From Candidatus Aenigmatarchaeota archaeon (GTDB taxonomy: Archaea; Aenigmatarchaeota; Aenigmatarchaeia; QMZS01): a DNA stretch of 48,096 bases. A program made the position numbers and the translations under genes. The notes beneath the pieces were generated by a model. That model worked only from the letters and a program-made list of their open reading frames with translations. It was not told where the DNA came from and made no database searches. The stretch covers positions 1 through 48,096 of the forward strand of contig JAGLVB010000011.1 in assembly GCA_023134135.1 (NCBI GenBank), in the 5' to 3' direction. Positions 16,539-24,646 of the stretch are shown in pieces (position 1 is the stretch's first letter; every line of letters begins with the position of its first letter).

Positions 16539-19500
16539 ATGGAAAAGGAATTATTTAACCCGAAAACAATAGAGAAATTTTGTTCCAAAGTGATTTTAAC
16601 TCCTTTGCAAAAGAAATCCGCAAAAGAATGGCTTAAACTTCTTGATGAAGGGAAATTGAAGAAAGAACGGGAAAGTTACCCTTCTTTCATGACTATTATA
16701 CTGAAAGATTTGCTTGGATATGATATAAGTTTAGATAGTCTTAAACATGAAGACAAAAATATGGAATTTTCTTTTGAAGATGAAAACAATAACAAATTTG
16801 TTTGTTTTGAAGCCAAAGGAACAGACACAAAAGACCTTTGGGCTTATCAACACAGGGATACAAAAGCCCGCGAAACTCCGGTAAACCAGATAAATGATTA
16901 TCTCTACAAACTGGTAATTCCTTACGGAATTTTAACAAATTACAAAATTTTTGTTTTGTTTGACAGAAATAAGGGTTATGAATCCTACCACAAATTTGAT
17001 TTTTCAGAGATTAAAGATGATGAGGAAAAATTAAAAGAATTTGTCGCAATATTTTCCAAAAACAGTTTAGGCGGAAATTTTATAAAAGAATTGGAAGAAG
17101 CTTCTTCTGTTGAGGACAGGAACTTTACAAAAGAATTCTACAAATTGTTTCATGAGACAAGATTAATGCTGATAAAAGATTTTGAAGAAAACGGGCTTAC
17201 AAAAGAAGAAGCTGTTCATTACGCGCAGGTTTATCTAAACAGATTAATGTTCATATTTTTTGCCGAAGATACTGGTTTATTGGATGAAAGATATTTTGAA
17301 GAAAAAATATTGCAGGTTCTTAAAACAGGAATTTTGGATAAACACAGCGATTATATTTCCACTAAAATTAAAAATATGTTTTTGGAATTGAATAAAGAAA
17401 TACCCCGCCAGATAAAAGGATTTAACGGGGGTTTGTTCAAAGATGAACTTCCAAGAAATGTTTGTTTCAATGATATGAGGGAAGATAAATTTTTCAAAGA
17501 TATTTACAAACAGTATAAGTTGGACAAAAAAATAAAATTATTTGAACAGGATAAAGAAATATTCGAAAAATATTCAAATAAGATAAACCCTGTTATTAAG
17601 AACCTGCTGCTGATGGCTTCATTTGATTTTAAGACCGAGGTTAATGTAAATATTTTAGGTCATATTTTTGAGCAGTCTCTTACAGATTTAGGGGATTTGC
17701 AGGAAGGGGTAATTTCAAAAAGGAAAAAAGACGGGATATTTTATACCCCTGAATATATCACAGAATATATTTGCAGAAATACAATTATTCCTTATCTCTC
17801 AGGGAAAAAAGCGACTACCTCAAGAGAACTTGTGCTTGAATACAAAGACAATATAGAAGAACTTGAAGTGAAGTTTAAGAAGATAAAAATATTAGACCCC
17901 GCCTGCGGTTCAGGAGCATTTTTGATAAAAGCAGTTGATATACTGCTTAATATTCAAAAAGAGATTCAGTTGTTTAAGCAGAATGAAGGGGAATATATTG
18001 CGATTAAGGTTGGTCGAAAGGTTAAGAAAAACAAAACCCAATTTAACCTGTTAAAATGGAAAGAAGAAGATGAAGCAAGAGATATAATCAGCAACAATAT
18101 ATTCGGAGTTGATATTAATGAAGAATCTGTGGAGATAACAAAACTAAGTCTTTTCCTCAAAACAGCGAGGAAAAACAAAAAACTGCCTGTTCTGGACAGC
18201 AACATCAAATGCGGAAACTCTTTGATTGATGATAAAACGGTTGATGTTAAAGCGTTTAAATGGGAAGATGAATTTAAAGAGATAATTAATGGGGGAGGTT
18301 TTGATGTGGTTATTGGGAATCCTCCTTATGTAAATTCAAAACAAATAATCGAAAGAGATTATTTATGGAAAAAATATGCTGAAGTTCTTATAATGGATTT
18401 GGATTTATATGAAATTTTTATCTATTCTGGTATCAATAATTTACTTAAAGATGAAGGACATTTTGGGTTTATTACACCCGATTCATATTTTGCGAACCAA
18501 TCTTTTGAGAAACTAAGAAATTTTCTGATAAAGAATACTCAAATAATTAATATTGTTGATTTTCCTTACAGATTTTTTCCATTTGATGAAGTAAATACAG
18601 AAACTGCAATATTAATATTAAAGAAAAAAAGAATCAATAAACAAGATGTAAAGGTTAATAAAATTATAAAAAATGAAGTGCTATCACTTCCTTTGATTTA
18701 TCACAATCCCAAAATAGTTTCTATTCCTATGATTAAAAACACTAACTGCTTCTTTATTAATATGAGTAAAATGGGAATCTCAATTGTTTCGAGAATTAAG
18801 GATAGATTAGATTTTAATGAATATTTCAAATTAAGCAATCCCTCAAGTTTGGATAGAAAAAAAAGGTATCCTAAAACAAGATTAAGGAAATATGATAAGT
18901 GTGTATTCGATAGCATTGACCTTAAGAATGATTCTGAATTAAAAGAAATCTCTGCTCCTTGTATTGAAGGAGATAATATCCTTAGATATCTATTACATGG
19001 ACAGGATAAATTTACAAATATATCTTGGAACGAAGGTAATAAAATTAAAACAATAAATTCAAGCACTTTAAATTTTATGCGTGAGCCAAAATTGGTAGGT
19101 CAGAGAATTACAGGACAAGCAAAATATAGAATAGTTTTTACATATGATGAGAATAAATATATCACCATGCCTAGTGTTAATATAATAAATTTAATTAAGG
19201 CGAACGAAAATAAAGACATTTTGTTTTATCTCTTAGGAATCCTCAATTCAACATTATATAATTTCTTGTATAAAGATATATTCGCAGAATCTAATACTAA
19301 TATAACTTCTGATGTCTTCACTACAATTCCATTCCCCGCACCCGATTTAAAAATTATACCTGAAAAAGTTAAGTATATAATACAACTAAATAAAGAGTTA
19401 TACGACAAAAAGTTCAAATTCATAAACAGAATCCAGCAGAATTTAAAGTTGCAGAAAATTACAAAGAAATTAGATAATTTCTTTGATTTAGATTTTAAAC

Positions 19501-19703
19501 AATTCTGCGAAGAATTGAAAAAGCAGAAAATAGAATTTTCACTAAAAAAGCAGGATGAATGGGAGGATTATTTCAATCAATACATAAAAGAACTTTTAAA
19601 ACTGAAAGAAGATATTGAAACAACTAATAAAGAAATTGATGAAATGGTTTATAAATTATATGGAATTACTGATAAAGAAAGGAAGATAATTGAAGAGATA
19701 TAA
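16539..19703 (+). CDS. Type IIG (Eco57I-like) restriction-modification fusion enzyme
   Basis: One 1054-residue chain appears to combine cleavage, methylation and target recognition. The N-terminal region has a PD-(D/E)XK-like core (about residues 75-95, with FEAKG). A helical connector follows. An N6-adenine methyltransferase has the SAM motif LDPACGSGAF (Asp 453) and catalytic GNPPYV (Asn 594). The C-terminal 400 residues resemble the TaqI/Eco57I target-recognition region. Such enzymes methylate one sequence and cut nearby when it is unmodified. No separate methylase or specificity subunit is near, as expected for this class. The next gene starts three bases later and is probably co-transcribed. 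Confidence 0.88.
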   Translation: MEKELFNPKTIEKFCSKVILTPLQKKSAKEWLKLLDEGKLKKERESYPSFMTIILKDLLGYDISLDSLKHEDKNMEFSFEDENNNKFVCFEAKGTDTKDLWAYQHRDTKARETPVNQINDYLYKLVIPYGILTNYKIFVLFDRNKGYESYHKFDFSEIKDDEEKLKEFVAIFSKNSLGGNFIKELEEASSVEDRNFTKEFYKLFHETRLMLIKDFEENGLTKEEAVHYAQVYLNRLMFIFFAEDTGLLDERYFEEKILQVLKTGILDKHSDYISTKIKNMFLELNKEIPRQIKGFNGGLFKDELPRNVCFNDMREDKFFKDIYKQYKLDKKIKLFEQDKEIFEKYSNKINPVIKNLLLMASFDFKTEVNVNILGHIFEQSLTDLGDLQEGVISKRKKDGIFYTPEYITEYICRNTIIPYLSGKKATTSRELVLEYKDNIEELEVKFKKIKILDPACGSGAFLIKAVDILLNIQKEIQLFKQNEGEYIAIKVGRKVKKNKTQFNLLKWKEEDEARDIISNNIFGVDINEESVEITKLSLFLKTARKNKKLPVLDSNIKCGNSLIDDKTVDVKAFKWEDEFKEIINGGGFDVVIGNPPYVNSKQIIERDYLWKKYAEVLIMDLDLYEIFIYSGINNLLKDEGHFGFITPDSYFANQSFEKLRNFLIKNTQIINIVDFPYRFFPFDEVNTETAILILKKKRINKQDVKVNKIIKNEVLSLPLIYHNPKIVSIPMIKNTNCFFINMSKMGISIVSRIKDRLDFNEYFKLSNPSSLDRKKRYPKTRLRKYDKCVFDSIDLKNDSELKEISAPCIEGDNILRYLLHGQDKFTNISWNEGNKIKTINSSTLNFMREPKLVGQRITGQAKYRIVFTYDENKYITMPSVNIINLIKANENKDILFYLLGILNSTLYNFLYKDIFAESNTNITSDVFTTIPFPAPDLKIIPEKVKYIIQLNKELYDKKFKFINRIQQNLKLQKITKKLDNFFDLDFKQFCEELKKQKIEFSLKKQDEWEDYFNQYIKELLKLKEDIETTNKEIDEMVYKLYGITDKERKIIEEI

Positions 19704-19705
19704 AA

Positions 19706-20167
19706 ATGAAAAATATTAAAGAAAACCACAATTTAACAATTCTTGAAGAGGCAAGAAAAAGGTTTGATTATTTTGAAGAATCAAATAAATTATTAGAAAC
19801 AAAAAACAATTATTTGTTAGTTTTGAATACAGGTATTTTAATATTTTTTATTAACTTATTTGAGAATATTTCTTGTTATCTTATTGGTTCTTTAATCTCA
19901 ATATATTTTATAGGAACTATAAATTTAATACTATTAATTTACAATATGACTTCACGGAAATTTTTAAGTAATCCCAAAACTCAAATAATTAAAGAAGAAT
20001 ATGATAATTCTTTTATTGATGATTTAATCACGAGATATGAATACATAATTGACAAAAATCAAAAAATTGTGAATGAAAAAGGAGTTAAGATAAAATCTAT
20101 AGCTATTCTTACAGCCATAATTTTAATATCGTTAACGGTAATTTATATATTAAAAATGTTTATCTAA
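19706..20167 (+). CDS. small membrane protein next to Type IIG enzyme
   Basis: The 153-residue protein has an N-terminal charged helix (1-35), two adjacent hydrophobic segments (about 38-58 and 61-80), a soluble helical middle and a third membrane segment at the C-terminus (131-150). The layout is reminiscent of small membrane effectors found beside defence enzymes (for example SLATT-type), but I see no diagnostic motif. Three-base spacing from the restriction gene indicates co-transcription, so a role in the same defence unit is plausible inference. Confidence 0.6.
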   Translation: MKNIKENHNLTILEEARKRFDYFEESNKLLETKNNYLLVLNTGILIFFINLFENISCYLIGSLISIYFIGTINLILLIYNMTSRKFLSNPKTQIIKEEYDNSFIDDLITRYEYIIDKNQKIVNEKGVKIKSIAILTAIILISLTVIYILKMFI

Positions 20168-20168
20168 T

Positions 20169-20267
20169 ATGGAAAACGAAGAAAAAATTAAACGTAAAAA
20201 GAGAAAAAATTTAGAAAATGCAGGAGAGCCTTGTATGAAAAGTGAACCTCTAAATATTTCGGAATAA
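20169..20267 (+). CDS. tiny basic ORF (32 aa) after membrane protein
   Basis: The ORF starts one base after the preceding stop (MENEEKIKRKKRKNLENAGE) and ends ISE. It is highly charged, with a basic patch, and could be a short co-translated protein or a decayed 3' end of the operon. No family is recognisable. Confidence 0.3.
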   Translation: MENEEKIKRKKRKNLENAGEPCMKSEPLNISE

Positions 20268-20381
20268 TGTGTATTTGATTTATGAAGTATAATTTATATA
20301 TTAACTAAAATCTATTGTTACTGCAATCTCTTATTTAAGCTATATTAAGCAATAATAAAGAAGAATTTCTATAGAAACTAT

Positions 20382-20412
20382 TATAAATACTTTTTTATAT
20401 ATATATATATAT
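20382..20412 (+). promoter_or_regulatory. strong TATA region before hairpin RNA
   Basis: TATAAATAC (20382-20390) is followed by a T run and then alternating TA to 20414. The segment AGAATTTCTATAGAAACTA just upstream resembles the region before the gene at 46005, which also leads into TATAAATAC. It would drive plus-strand transcription starting near 20410-20425. The rest of 20268-20428 is AT-rich with no gene seen. Confidence 0.45.
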
Positions 20413-20428
20413 AAAGATAAAAAAGTAA

Positions 20429-20481
20429 ACCCCTTGTTCCGGTAGAACAGGAGTTAGCTTAACACTCATTCCACAAGGGGT
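20429..20481 (+). ncRNA. candidate 53-nt structured RNA
   Basis: The ends ACCCCTTGT (20429-20437) and ACAAGGGGT (20473-20481) form a perfect 9-bp stem. Inside are a small hairpin GTTC/GAAC (sharing two bases with the outer stem) and a second arm GAGT/ACTC with further TTA/TAA pairing. The element is much more GC-rich than its surroundings and lies about 40 bases after a TATAAATAC box. It has no box C/D or H/ACA signature and no T-run terminator. Alternatives are a palindromic end of an IS200/IS605-type element or a structured leader. Confidence 0.4.
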
Positions 20482-20648
20482 ATGTTTCAGGCACACCAAA
20501 AACATAATTATATTGAGTTTAAATTATATATAGAGCCTTTTGATTGTGTATTACAATATATTAAACTACCAATCCATAATATTATTTTAAAATTCATCCA
20601 ACCTATTGTTAACAAGAAACCTCAACTAACCCTTAACAGGTTACAAAA

Positions 20649-21644
20649 TCACATAAACCTACTTAACAATTCCCCTCTTGAACGAGGACTTATGTACGCG
20701 GGAGGGATATCCAACATTGTAAATGCACCATATTGAGATTCATTGTATAATTTATCAACAGCTCTTGCGCAAGCCACCAGAATACTTCCGGTTGCTTCAG
20801 GATTGCTTTCCCATTGATTTCCATATTCTATGCTTGCTTTGTTTCCAATCCCGGTTTCTCCCACAGCAATCATAACCCCATCATGGGGCATCCCATAGCA
20901 TATTTTTTCCAAATCATCCTGCGAAACAAATTTAACTTTAGTTTCGTATTCATCAAAATAAGCGGGCATAGATATTATCTCATTTTCAATTTGTTCTCTA
21001 TCCGCGCCTTTTTTTGCCACAACATAAACTTCCCTGCTATGCATTTCTCCGGGGGAAAGATTTGGGTTTTCTCCACTTTTAACCCTGTTCATAGCATCAT
21101 CCAAAGCATGGGTATATTGTCTGGCATCTTCAACACCTTCCACTCTCCTTACAGCATCAGAATGCCCCATACTCAATCCCCCTCTTTCTTTCAGACCATA
21201 AAATCCTTTTGGAATGCAGCCCGGGATAAGCGCATCCGCTAAAACCCGATTTACAGAAAATGTTCCCGGATCCCAACCACCGCTAATAACTGATGAATGT
21301 TCTTTTGAACGGGCTGTTTCATCCATTTTTTTAAAATATGCGGGGATATTTGCATGAGTATCAAAACTATCCACTGTATTATAAATCTCTGAAAAAACAG
21401 GACCCTGTACAGGTAAATCGCTTTTAGAACCTCCGCACAATATCGCAACATCAGCGTCAAGAATATCCTTTTTTTCTAATATATCTGATTGTAAATATAC
21501 AGGAGTAATATCATTTAATTCCGCTTCAACCCTTGCGGGATTTCGGGAAATAATGCCTCCCAGCTCAATATCATCATTTCTTAGGATAGCTTCATAAACT
21601 CCTTTTCCAACATTTCCATATCCCACAATTGCAACTTTTGCCAT
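20649..21644 (-). CDS. ddh: meso-diaminopimelate dehydrogenase
   Basis: This NADP-dependent enzyme interconverts tetrahydrodipicolinate and meso-diaminopimelate in one step. The 331-residue protein has the N-terminal Rossmann motif VAIVGYGNVGKGV, SGGWDPGTFS, GLSMGHSDAVRRVEGV, MHSREVYVV and the C-terminal DIPPAYISPRSRGELL, all typical of Ddh. The enzyme is mainly bacterial. A DPANN archaeon without DAP peptidoglycan would be an odd place for it, and no other lysine or DAP gene is in the window. Lateral transfer from a bacterium is the simplest reading. Related broad-specificity D-amino acid dehydrogenases share these motifs, so the substrate is likely but not certain. Confidence 0.88.
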   Translation of the reverse strand: MAKVAIVGYGNVGKGVYEAILRNDDIELGGIISRNPARVEAELNDITPVYLQSDILEKKDILDADVAILCGGSKSDLPVQGPVFSEIYNTVDSFDTHANIPAYFKKMDETARSKEHSSVISGGWDPGTFSVNRVLADALIPGCIPKGFYGLKERGGLSMGHSDAVRRVEGVEDARQYTHALDDAMNRVKSGENPNLSPGEMHSREVYVVAKKGADREQIENEIISMPAYFDEYETKVKFVSQDDLEKICYGMPHDGVMIAVGETGIGNKASIEYGNQWESNPEATGSILVACARAVDKLYNESQYGAFTMLDIPPAYISPRSRGELLSRFM

Positions 21645-21723
21645 AATAAAAACTATTATTAAGTTATAAATAGTGGTTTCACGGTTTACTAAACAGGATT
21701 AATCTAAAACTATTTTTCAACAT

Positions 21724-22440
21724 TTACTCATAACTAATCCAATCACTTTTATTGGAAAGTATCTCCCCATTATCAATATCCAGTTCAACTATCCAAGCCC
21801 CGATATCTGGTGAAACTTTATTGTTTTTCCTATTTGGTTCATTAAGAAAAGTTCCTAAATGATAACAAGCAATATCATTATACAAGTGGCAATTGGATAT
21901 ATGTTTATGACCTACGCCAAGAATATCCGGGTTAGTTGAGAATAAATTTAGATATTCACCAAATTCAAATAATCCTCTATATGGAGATCCTCTGCTCGGA
22001 TGGATTATTTCCATAGTAACTCCATCTTTTAGTTCAACAAGACCATCATATTTACCAAGATAATCTATATCTTTTCTTTTGTAGCATAACTCTTCAACAA
22101 CATTTTTGCCTTTATGATTCTTAATCAAATGATTGCCTGAGATTAATTTCATATTCAAATCTTTTTGTCCCGGAATTAATTTATTAAAATATTTTATCTG
22201 TTCTTTTATTCCAAAACAATCAGGAAGCAAATCATTTAATTGTGATCTATATATCCGATAACCTTCAAACAAATCACCCCCGTGAAATATCTGTTTAACA
22301 CCCCGTTCTTTTAGCAAGTCTAGATAATCCAAAATATAATTTTCATTTGCATGTTTATTGCCTATGTGCCAATCACTTGTAAATCCAAAAAAATCAGAGT
22401 CGGTTTGGTGAGGATAATTCAGCTTATCCTTACGCCTCAT
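21724..22440 (-). CDS. calcineurin-like metallophosphoesterase
   Basis: This 238-residue phosphoesterase has the ordered metal-binding motifs: SDWHIG near residue 22, HGGDLFEG, SGNHLIKNH and the final GHKHISNCHL. The usual GNHD(E) block lacks the acidic residue after His, which is tolerated in some members. The fold hydrolyses phosphodiesters of nucleotides or nucleic acids; the substrate is not evident. It is spaced 51 bases from rtcA upstream on the same strand and could be co-transcribed, hinting at RNA-end or nucleotide chemistry. Confidence 0.8.
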   Translation of the reverse strand: MRRKDKLNYPHQTDSDFFGFTSDWHIGNKHANENYILDYLDLLKERGVKQIFHGGDLFEGYRIYRSQLNDLLPDCFGIKEQIKYFNKLIPGQKDLNMKLISGNHLIKNHKGKNVVEELCYKRKDIDYLGKYDGLVELKDGVTMEIIHPSRGSPYRGLFEFGEYLNLFSTNPDILGVGHKHISNCHLYNDIACYHLGTFLNEPNRKNNKVSPDIGAWIVELDIDNGEILSNKSDWISYE

Positions 22441-22491
22441 ACTTATCTATTAACTTAAAGAATAATAAAAAATTGAAGAAACAATTACAAT

Positions 22492-23502
22492 TCAAGCACG
22501 AATCTCATACAAACCACTTACATTCTTAACCTCAAACCTCCTGTCCAAAAATTTCTCTGTAACCCAAATATTGGTTTTTGTGTGGTTGGTGAGTTCAGAA
22601 ACTTTGCAACCTGAATTTCCATCCGCAAGACCCATAAACGGAATCAACTGGTCTGCAAGATGCTTGTCAACTGTCGCCCCTGAGTTAATTTCCTTAGCTA
22701 AAATCTCGGCGCATTCACTCCCAACCTTTTCTGCCTTTTTTCCAATCTCTCCGAGAGTTCCTGCCCCCAAAATAGTTTTATCTGTCCAGAGTTCAATTCC
22801 TGTTCCGACCGAAGTTGAATTAACATATTCTGTTTTTATTTCCACCGGAAGATTTAGTTTTTCAAGAATTTTCTCTGCTCCCTCAACCTGCCTTTCAGCA
22901 ACCTTTGCGTTTCTCAGTTTTTCAGAAACAATTGAAATTCCTTTAATTTTGTCAACCCCCTTTTCGATAGAAAAACCTTTTAATTTAGACGGGAAAATCT
23001 CCGCAACAACTCTAGCCCCGCCCTTTGGATAAAACCCGTGTTTTAGAATTTTTACATCTGCCTTAAAACCAAATCTTTCGAGAATTGGCAAAAATACTTT
23101 CTGAAGATAAACAACTGAAGGAGCCCATTTACCAAAAGTCCCCCCGCCTTCAATTTCAATTTTGAGAGGTTTAGTCAAATTAACGCAGGCAGGAAAAATC
23201 GCCTGCAAAACTAATCCCACAGAACCCGCTGTTGAAATATTAATTGTTAATTTTTCCTTATCAATTTTCCCAGGATGAAAAGAGATCTCTTCTGAGCCAA
23301 TTTTACCCCCTTCCAGTTTTGCATTGCACAATTCAGCAACAGCGGATATCGCCGCCAGATGTTGAGCTTTTAGCCCGGGTGTTGGTCTCCCAGCCCTTAT
23401 ATTAAATATACGAACAGGTTTCCCTGTTAAACAGGATAAAGCAACAGAAGTCCTTAATATCTGCCCTCCACCTTCAAGGTAATTTCCATCAATCTCCATC
23501 AT
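22492..23502 (-). CDS. rtcA: RNA 3'-terminal phosphate cyclase
   Basis: RtcA converts RNA 3'-phosphates to 2',3'-cyclic phosphates by adenylylation. Evidence is the N-terminal DGNYLEGGGQILRTSVALS, the family core GRPTPGLKAQHL, GGGTFGKWAP, and the C-terminal block HLADQLIPF with the nucleotide-accepting His in SELTNHTKTNIWV. At 336 residues it has full length. An ATG one codon downstream is an equal start choice. It lies immediately beside, and divergent from, the intron-containing tRNA-Gly. Archaeal tRNA splicing makes 2',3'-cyclic phosphate ends that RtcB joins, so RtcA could rescue opened ends; that link is inference. Confidence 0.94.
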   Translation of the reverse strand: MMEIDGNYLEGGGQILRTSVALSCLTGKPVRIFNIRAGRPTPGLKAQHLAAISAVAELCNAKLEGGKIGSEEISFHPGKIDKEKLTINISTAGSVGLVLQAIFPACVNLTKPLKIEIEGGGTFGKWAPSVVYLQKVFLPILERFGFKADVKILKHGFYPKGGARVVAEIFPSKLKGFSIEKGVDKIKGISIVSEKLRNAKVAERQVEGAEKILEKLNLPVEIKTEYVNSTSVGTGIELWTDKTILGAGTLGEIGKKAEKVGSECAEILAKEINSGATVDKHLADQLIPFMGLADGNSGCKVSELTNHTKTNIWVTEKFLDRRFEVKNVSGLYEIRA

Positions 23503-23580
23503 AATTTATTGATAATAGTTTTTTTAGAAAAACAATAGATTATGCGGCTGTAGTCTAGTGGTTAGGATCCTGGCTTCCCA

Positions 23581-23708
23581 TGAACCTTTCCTAATTTGCA
23601 AAGCAAATTTGGGCACCGTTTAAAGGACGAGTGTTTTTTTGGAAAAGAAAACTTCAATGAAAAGAAAGGAAAATTTTGATATTATAAACCAGGTCAAGTT
23701 TCGGTAAC
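23581..23708 (+). other. tRNA-Gly intron 1 (anticodon loop 37/38)
   Basis: This is a 128-base insert. It carries AACCTTTCCTA (23583-23593), a hairpin ATTTGC/GCAAAT, GCACCGTTT (23613-23621), ACGAGTGTT (23627-23635) and AAAAGAAAGGAAAATT (23660-23675). The blocks and their order match the T-loop intron of tRNA-Glu, and the last block also matches the tRNA-Glu anticodon-loop intron. Confidence 0.82.
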
Positions 23709-23724
23709 AGCCAGTAACTCGGGT

Positions 23725-23758
23725 ACATTCGTTTGACTCTGTTTGAACAATGCCGTAA
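23725..23758 (+). other. tRNA-Gly intron 2 (T loop 54/55)
   Basis: This 34-base insert separates T54 from TCAAAT of the T loop. CATT-c-GTT can pair with AAC-AATG, giving a short hairpin. It is placed five nucleotides earlier in the T loop than the introns in tRNA-Glu and tRNA-Arg. Confidence 0.7.
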
Positions 23759-24532
23759 TCAAATCCCGGCGGCCGCATTTAACTTTTTAAAATTAGGTGG
23801 GTAATAAATTCCAATCCAATCGCAAAGCTTCTCTATTTTACTTCTTTCATAAGGCGGCAATTCCCCAAAAGATTTAGTCTCTAAAACCTGTTCTGAATCA
23901 GAGTTTACCCCATAAATATCATAAATTGCATTGACTGTGTCTTCAACCACATTAAGATATGGTGGTATATCTTTTCTTAAATTTTCTTCACTGGCAAATT
24001 TTATAGGGGATTCTATCATAATTATTGGATAAGCTGATGAAGCAACCAAACTGCATTTATCACTACCTTCTTTATACACATAAAATCCTCTTTCTTTTTC
24101 TGAATCAATACAATATTTTTTGCCAAGTTTTTCCTTTAATTCAGGAAATTCATCTAATATCACATCATCTTCGAGTGAATCTAATTTTAATAGGTCAAAT
24201 AATATTATTGAATTGATATTATAATCATAGGATCTAAAACTAATTTGTATTCCTGAATCCTGACTGGTTAAATGATTCTTAACAAAAATAGGCATTAATT
24301 TTTCAAGAGGTGATTCTAAATTATATTCAGGACTAATCTCTTTACTCACTCTGCTTACACCAGTTTCACACATACTTGTTCCAGGCACCCAATAATCATA
24401 TACCCCTCCTTTAACTATAGAATATCCTGTTTTTCTAACCTTTGTAGTACAAGGCTCTATTCTACTTTTACCTTCATCAAGCCCAGATTTTATGTTATAA
24501 TATCCTTCAATATTGTTATTTATTCTAAACAT
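23759..24532 (-). CDS. hypothetical protein (257 aa) ending inside tRNA-Gly
   Basis: I recognise no family. The protein is soluble, with mixed beta and helical character. A Tyr/Gly-rich N-terminal part has three scattered cysteines, with more in the centre. A long helical C-terminal half includes PPYERSKIEKLCDWIGIYYPP. The last residues (NAAAGI) and the stop are encoded by the complement of the tRNA-Gly 3' half, an overlap of 19 bases. Either the reading frame was extended into the tRNA, or the original stop was lost when the tRNA-side sequence moved in. The start ATG sits in an AATAATTATG context, with a TTTTAAAT-type TATA box upstream. Confidence 0.6.
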   Translation of the reverse strand: MFRINNNIEGYYNIKSGLDEGKSRIEPCTTKVRKTGYSIVKGGVYDYWVPGTSMCETGVSRVSKEISPEYNLESPLEKLMPIFVKNHLTSQDSGIQISFRSYDYNINSIILFDLLKLDSLEDDVILDEFPELKEKLGKKYCIDSEKERGFYVYKEGSDKCSLVASSAYPIIMIESPIKFASEENLRKDIPPYLNVVEDTVNAIYDIYGVNSDSEQVLETKSFGELPPYERSKIEKLCDWIGIYYPPNFKKLNAAAGI

Positions 24533-24646
24533 AATTATTATTATAAGAAAATTTTAAATAATGTTATTACTTTTAAATTAGAATAATATTTAAATAAAAT
24601 TAGATAAACTAAACTACCCGTTTATTCTATTACAGGAAAGATAATT

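Larger units (their letters stand above)
23544..23777 (+). tRNA. tRNA-Gly(CCC) interrupted by two introns
   Basis: The acceptor GCGGCTG (23544-23550) pairs with CGGCCGC (23770-23776), with A73 at 23777 and no CCA. The D arm GTCT-AGTGGTTA-GGAT is uninterrupted. The anticodon stem CTGGC/GCCAG (23570-23574, 23710-23714) encloses anticodon CCC (23577-23579). The T stem is TCGGG/CCCGG. Introns are 23581-23708, after position 37, and 23725-23758, within the T loop between positions 54 and 55. Removing both gives a standard tRNA. The last 19 bases of the gene also encode, on the other strand, the final residues and stop of an ORF. Confidence 0.88.

Noticed and set aside
20482-20736. 84-aa ORF after the hairpin RNA candidate
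   Set aside because: Its composition looks non-coding, its 3' third is antisense to the well-supported ddh gene, and no domain or start signal supports it beyond the ATG next to the stem.
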